Shown here piece by piece: positions 60,727 to 64,000 of a DNA stretch of 64,000 bases. Position 1 is the stretch's first letter, and each line of letters opens with the position of its first letter. Location of the stretch: NCBI GenBank assembly GCA_017651245.1, contig JAGCDQ010000071.1, positions 1 to 64,000 on the forward strand, in the 5' to 3' direction. The translations under genes and the position numbers were made by a program. This stretch comes from Bacteroidaceae bacterium (GTDB lineage: Bacteria > Bacteroidota > Bacteroidia > Bacteroidales > Bacteroidaceae). The notes below the pieces were generated by a model, which worked only from the letters and a program-made list of their open reading frames with translations, made no database searches and had not been told where the DNA came from.

Positions 60727-62247
60727 ATGGATATAATACTAACAATAAGCATTGCGATTGGCTGCTTGATTTTAGGAAGCGTGATAGGCTTCATCCTATT
60801 CCGCTATATCATTAAGCAGAGGTACAACCAAATCATTAAAGAGGCTGAAATTGAGGCAGATGCACTCAAAGAAAAGAAACAATTAGAGCTCAAGGAAAAG
60901 TTCTTGAACAGGAAGTCTGAGCTGGATAAAGAAGCCAACCAGCGCAACCAAAAGATGCAGGCATACGAGAACAAGCTCAAGCAGCGCGAACTCACGTTAA
61001 ATCAGCAGAGTGACGACCTTCAGAAAAAGCAGAATGAGGTGGAATCTCAAAGAATCAGCCTTTCAAAACAGCAAGAAAAGCTGGATCTGCTCATCACTGA
61101 CCAACGTTCAAAGTTGGAAGCAATCTCAGGTCTGACGACAGAAGAAGCCAGAGAGGCCCTCATCGAATCATTAAAAGATGAGGCAAAAACGCAGGCTCAA
61201 CAATATATCAATGAGATTATTGACGAGGCAAAGATGACTGCCAACAAAGAGGCTAAGAAGATTGTCATCCAATCTATTCAGCGTGTGGCAAGTGAAACAG
61301 CTGTGGAAAATTCCGTCAGCGTGTTCCACATTGAGTCCGACGAAGTGAAAGGTCGAGTGATTGGTCGAGAAGGTCGTAACATCCGTGCTTTGGAGGCTGC
61401 TACAGGTACTGAAATTGTCGTGGATGACACTCCGGAGGCTATCGTCATCAGCGCTTTTGACCCTATCCGTCGTGAGATCTGTCGCTTGGCACTCCATCAG
61501 TTGGTTGCTGATGGTCGTATCCATCCAGCCCGCATCGAAGAAGTGGTAGCTAAGGTGAAGAAGCAGGTGGAAGACGAGATTGTGGAAACTGGTAAGCGTA
61601 CATGTATTGATATGGGTGTACACGGTTTGCATCCTGAATTGGTACGCATCGTTGGTAAGATGAAATACCGTTCTTCTTATGGTCAGAACCTCTTGCAGCA
61701 CGCACGTGAAACAGCAAATCTCTGTGCGGTGATGGCAGCAGAATTAGGTCTCAACCCCAAGAAGGCACGTCGTGCTGGTTTGTTACACGATATCGGCAAG
61801 GTGCCAGATGAGCAGATCGAGATTCCACATGCGCTCTATGGTGCACAATTGGCTGAGAAATACAAGGAGAAACCTGATATCTGCAATGCTATCGGTGCTC
61901 ACCACGACGAGATGGAGATGACCACTTTGCTGGCTCCTATCGTACAGGTTTGTGATGCCATCAGTGGTGCACGTCCTGGTGCACGTCGTGAGATTGTCGA
62001 GGCATACCTCAAGCGTCTGAACGACCTCGAGAACTTGGCAGCAAGCTATCCAGGTGTCACCAAGACCTACGCTATTCAGGCAGGTCGCGAGCTACGTGTC
62101 ATCGTAGGTGCCGACAAGATTTCTGACAAGGAGATTGATGCACTCAGCGCTGACATCGCCAAGAAGATCCAAGATGAGATGACCTACCCAGGACAGGTGA
62201 AAATCACCGTTATCCGTGAAACTCGTGCTGTTGCGTTCGCCAAGTAA
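60727..62247 (+). CDS. rny: Ribonuclease Y
   Basis: RNase Y starts mRNA decay by endonucleolytic cuts at the membrane. The 506-residue protein has an N-terminal membrane helix (3-24), a long coiled coil to about 180, a KH domain with [14 protein letters not shown], and an HD domain with LLHDIGK and [10 protein letters not shown]. Length is typical. It is followed by a Wzi-like gene after 19 bases. Confidence 0.97.
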   Translation: MDIILTISIAIGCLILGSVIGFILFRYIIKQRYNQIIKEAEIEADALKEKKQLELKEKFLNRKSELDKEANQRNQKMQAYENKLKQRELTLNQQSDDLQKKQNEVESQRISLSKQQEKLDLLITDQRSKLEAISGLTTEEAREALIESLKDEAKTQAQQYINEIIDEAKMTANKEAKKIVIQSIQRVASETAVENSVSVFHIESDEVKGRVIGREGRNIRALEAATGTEIVVDDTPEAIVISAFDPIRREICRLALHQLVADGRIHPARIEEVVAKVKKQVEDEIVETGKRTCIDMGVHGLHPELVRIVGKMKYRSSYGQNLLQHARETANLCAVMAAELGLNPKKARRAGLLHDIGKVPDEQIEIPHALYGAQLAEKYKEKPDICNAIGAHHDEMEMTTLLAPIVQVCDAISGARPGARREIVEAYLKRLNDLENLAASYPGVTKTYAIQAGRELRVIVGADKISDKEIDALSADIAKKIQDEMTYPGQVKITVIRETRAVAFAK

Positions 62248-62266
62248 AACTCATCATGCCATTATC

Positions 62267-63790
62267 ATGAAGAAAGTTTTTCTCATCTCATTTTTGGCAA
62301 CTACCATCAATGCCTTTGCCCAATCGCCTGATTTGGGTAAAGGCATTTCTTATTCTATCGAAATGTCGGGGACATTGTCCGATGGGAAGAATGCGCCCCT
62401 TTGGCTCACAGCCAACCGATACGGCCTACCCTCTGTCGAAAGGAACTCCGCCTATCTTCGTGGAGGTATCTTCAGGAGCGTGGAGCAAGATGCTGACAGA
62501 CATTGGGGCATTGGATATGGTGCAGACCTGGTCGTTTCCTCCAACCACACCAGCGATTTCTTCGTACAGCAGCTTTATGCCGACGTGCGATGGCTGAAAG
62601 GAATGCTCACCATTGGGCAGAAAGAGCAACCCATACAGTTGAAGAACAACGAGTTGAGTAGTGGCTCACAGACGTTTGGTATCAATGCCCGGCCCTATCC
62701 TGAGATTCGACTTGCTCTACCCGACTATTGGGACATTCCCTTCACAAAAGGATTCCTGGGCTTCAAGGGGCATTTTGCCTTCGGTCTCTTCACCGACAAC
62801 AACTTCCAGAAAAACTTTGTTCATGGACGCAGCCACTACGACAAAGATGTGCTCATGCACACCAAAGCTGGCTATCTGAGATTCGGAAAGAAAGAAAAGC
62901 CCTTCAACGTAGAAGCTGGCTTGGAGATGGCAACACAGTTCGGCGGCACTCACTATGAGCGTGTCGAGGATGGCTACGAACTGACAAAAGCCAGCCACAA
63001 TCTCAAGGGCTTCTGGCACGCCATCGTAGGTGGAGGAACTGATGCCCACGACGGAGACATCAAGAATAACGAGGGCAACTTACTGGGCAGTTGGGTGCTC
63101 AGGCTCAATTACGACACCAAGGCTGCCACTTACGGTCTCTATGCCGATCATTTCTTCGAGGATCACTCAGCCATGTTCCACATCAATTACGATGGTTATG
63201 TCTATGAAAATGGGCAGATGAAGAAAAAAGACGATCGCTACATCGTCTATCCGCTCAAGGACATCATGTTGGGAGCCGACGTGCACTTAAAGCACTTTCA
63301 CTGGATCAGCGATGCAGTATTGGAATATGTTTACACCCGTTACCAAAGTGGTCCTGTTTACAGCGACCGCAACCCCTATGTGACCACCCAGCTTGCAGGT
63401 GTGGACAACTACTACAACAATTCGCTCAAACCAGGGTGGCAGCATTGGGGACAGACATTGGGCAACCCTCTTTATCGTTCACCCATCTACAACGACGACG
63501 AGAATCTTCTTTTCCAATGCAACCGATTCACTGCATGGCATGTCGGCATAGCCGGGCAACCCACCCCAAACCTGCATTATCGCCTTCGTGCCTCATGGCA
63601 GGAAGGGCTTGGCACCTATGACATGCCCTACCCCAATCCGAAGCGCAACGTCAGTATAGGCATCAACACAGAATACAATGCTGACCAGCTGTTCCAAGGA
63701 CTCAGCATCGGAGCCTCCTTCGGTTTTGACCGTGGCGAACTGATGGGCAATAACACGGGCGGCATGCTCACTTTAAGACTCGAACGATGA
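62267..63790 (+). CDS. Wzi-like capsule assembly outer-membrane protein
   Basis: The 507-residue protein starts with a signal peptide (MKKVFLISF to NAFAQ). It shows LWLTANRYGLPSVERNSAYLRGG and a repeated pattern of amphipathic strands ending in LTLRLER, as expected for the Wzi family beta-barrel that anchors capsule to the outer membrane. A longer reading from 62216 overlaps rny and is rejected. Its stop overlaps the next start (ATGA). Confidence 0.85.
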   Translation: MKKVFLISFLATTINAFAQSPDLGKGISYSIEMSGTLSDGKNAPLWLTANRYGLPSVERNSAYLRGGIFRSVEQDADRHWGIGYGADLVVSSNHTSDFFVQQLYADVRWLKGMLTIGQKEQPIQLKNNELSSGSQTFGINARPYPEIRLALPDYWDIPFTKGFLGFKGHFAFGLFTDNNFQKNFVHGRSHYDKDVLMHTKAGYLRFGKKEKPFNVEAGLEMATQFGGTHYERVEDGYELTKASHNLKGFWHAIVGGGTDAHDGDIKNNEGNLLGSWVLRLNYDTKAATYGLYADHFFEDHSAMFHINYDGYVYENGQMKKKDDRYIVYPLKDIMLGADVHLKHFHWISDAVLEYVYTRYQSGPVYSDRNPYVTTQLAGVDNYYNNSLKPGWQHWGQTLGNPLYRSPIYNDDENLLFQCNRFTAWHVGIAGQPTPNLHYRLRASWQEGLGTYDMPYPNPKRNVSIGINTEYNADQLFQGLSIGASFGFDRGELMGNNTGGMLTLRLER

Positions 63791-64000
63791 CACACATGAA
63801 ACATTTTCTTTACATATTACTCTCCTGCCTCTTTCTCGCGTCCTGTGAGTTGGACGTGATGAACAATGACAAGATGGATGGGAACTGGCAATTGCGCCAG
63901 ATGGAAGACTTGGCTACTGAAGAAGTCAGCGACATGACCTACAGCTACATCTATTGGGGCATTCAGGACAACCTGCTGCAAGTGAGGGACATCGACAACC
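63787..64000 (+). CDS. Lipoprotein, lipocalin-like, cut by window edge
   Basis: The first 71 codons are visible. The start MTHMKHFLYILLSCLFLASC is a lipoprotein signal with lipobox LASC. Then follow a short spacer and DGNWQLRQMED, the beginning seen in lipocalin-like lipoproteins of Bacteroidales. The ATG overlaps the wzi-like stop by four bases; ATG 63796 is an alternative. Function unknown. Confidence 0.7.
   Translation, partial: MTHMKHFLYILLSCLFLASCELDVMNNDKMDGNWQLRQMEDLATEEVSDMTYSYIYWGIQDNLLQVRDIDN

Overview
The window looks like chromosomal DNA from a Bacteroidales bacterium, most likely Prevotella or a close relative. Genes are preceded by the Bacteroidota sigma-factor promoter (TTTG, about 20 bases, then TAnnTTTG). 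Gene content agrees: Porin_10-type porin, T9SS plug protein, DUF4494 and DUF4468 proteins, the GDE/GT4/GH57 glycogen set, the six-subunit Rnf complex and S16 with a long tail. Most genes are housekeeping. No transposase, prophage, integrase, CRISPR array or SusCD pair is visible.

Layout. 1-600: a truncated HD-like gene and a small unknown gene on the minus strand. 600-1787: non-coding, packed with hairpins and short repeats. 1788-8008: mutS2, a PD40 exported protein, a divergent ftsZ and ispE. 8005-16858 (minus): porin, two small exported or membrane proteins, an ECF sigma/anti-sigma/Spy-like cassette, a small T9SS-tail-like protein, ppiD and a BASS transporter. 17026-28251 (plus): GH31 alpha-xylosidase-like and GH3 beta-glucosidase, the T9SS plug protein coupled to a large amidase/golvesin-like protein, and a YgiQ radical SAM protein. 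28304-31754: a second BASS-like transporter, queH, and a DUF4494-PLPBP-Crp operon. 31951-39518 (minus): a glycine-rich exported esterase and rseC-rnfBCDGEA. 39705-43850: rpsP with a structured leader, a PagL-like lipid A deacylase with manC, and a sugar-kinase-like ATPase. 43950-48684 (minus): glycogen operon. 48913-57368: a Crp regulator, nhaD-pfkA-miaA-diacylglycerol kinase, tRNA-Gly(CCC), recF with a DUF721 gene, a CNNM/CorC protein and upp. 57695-64000 (plus): exopolysaccharide-initiating glycosyltransferase, an unknown protein, a coiled-coil protein with zapA, rny, a Wzi-like capsule protein and the start of a lipoprotein.

The genes group into energy conservation (Rnf, NhaD, Pfk), glycogen turnover, envelope and capsule building (ManC, PagL, the glycosyltransferase, Wzi), cell division (FtsZ-like, ZapA, coiled-coil partner), DNA maintenance (MutS2, RecF) and RNA turnover or modification (RNase Y, MiaA, QueH).

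The most unusual signals are non-coding or small. A repeat of about 140 bases sits in three rnf intercistronic gaps, and a fourth gap holds a split copy around a truncated four-helix-bundle gene. The rpsP leader has two tandem hairpins with identical loops and compensatory stem changes. Heptanucleotide repeats (CTCAAAC, GGTCAAA), open in all three frames of one strand only, run in frame through several enzyme genes. The ftsZ-like gene is divergent and lies outside a division gene cluster. All identifications come from reading the sequence; no database search was run.
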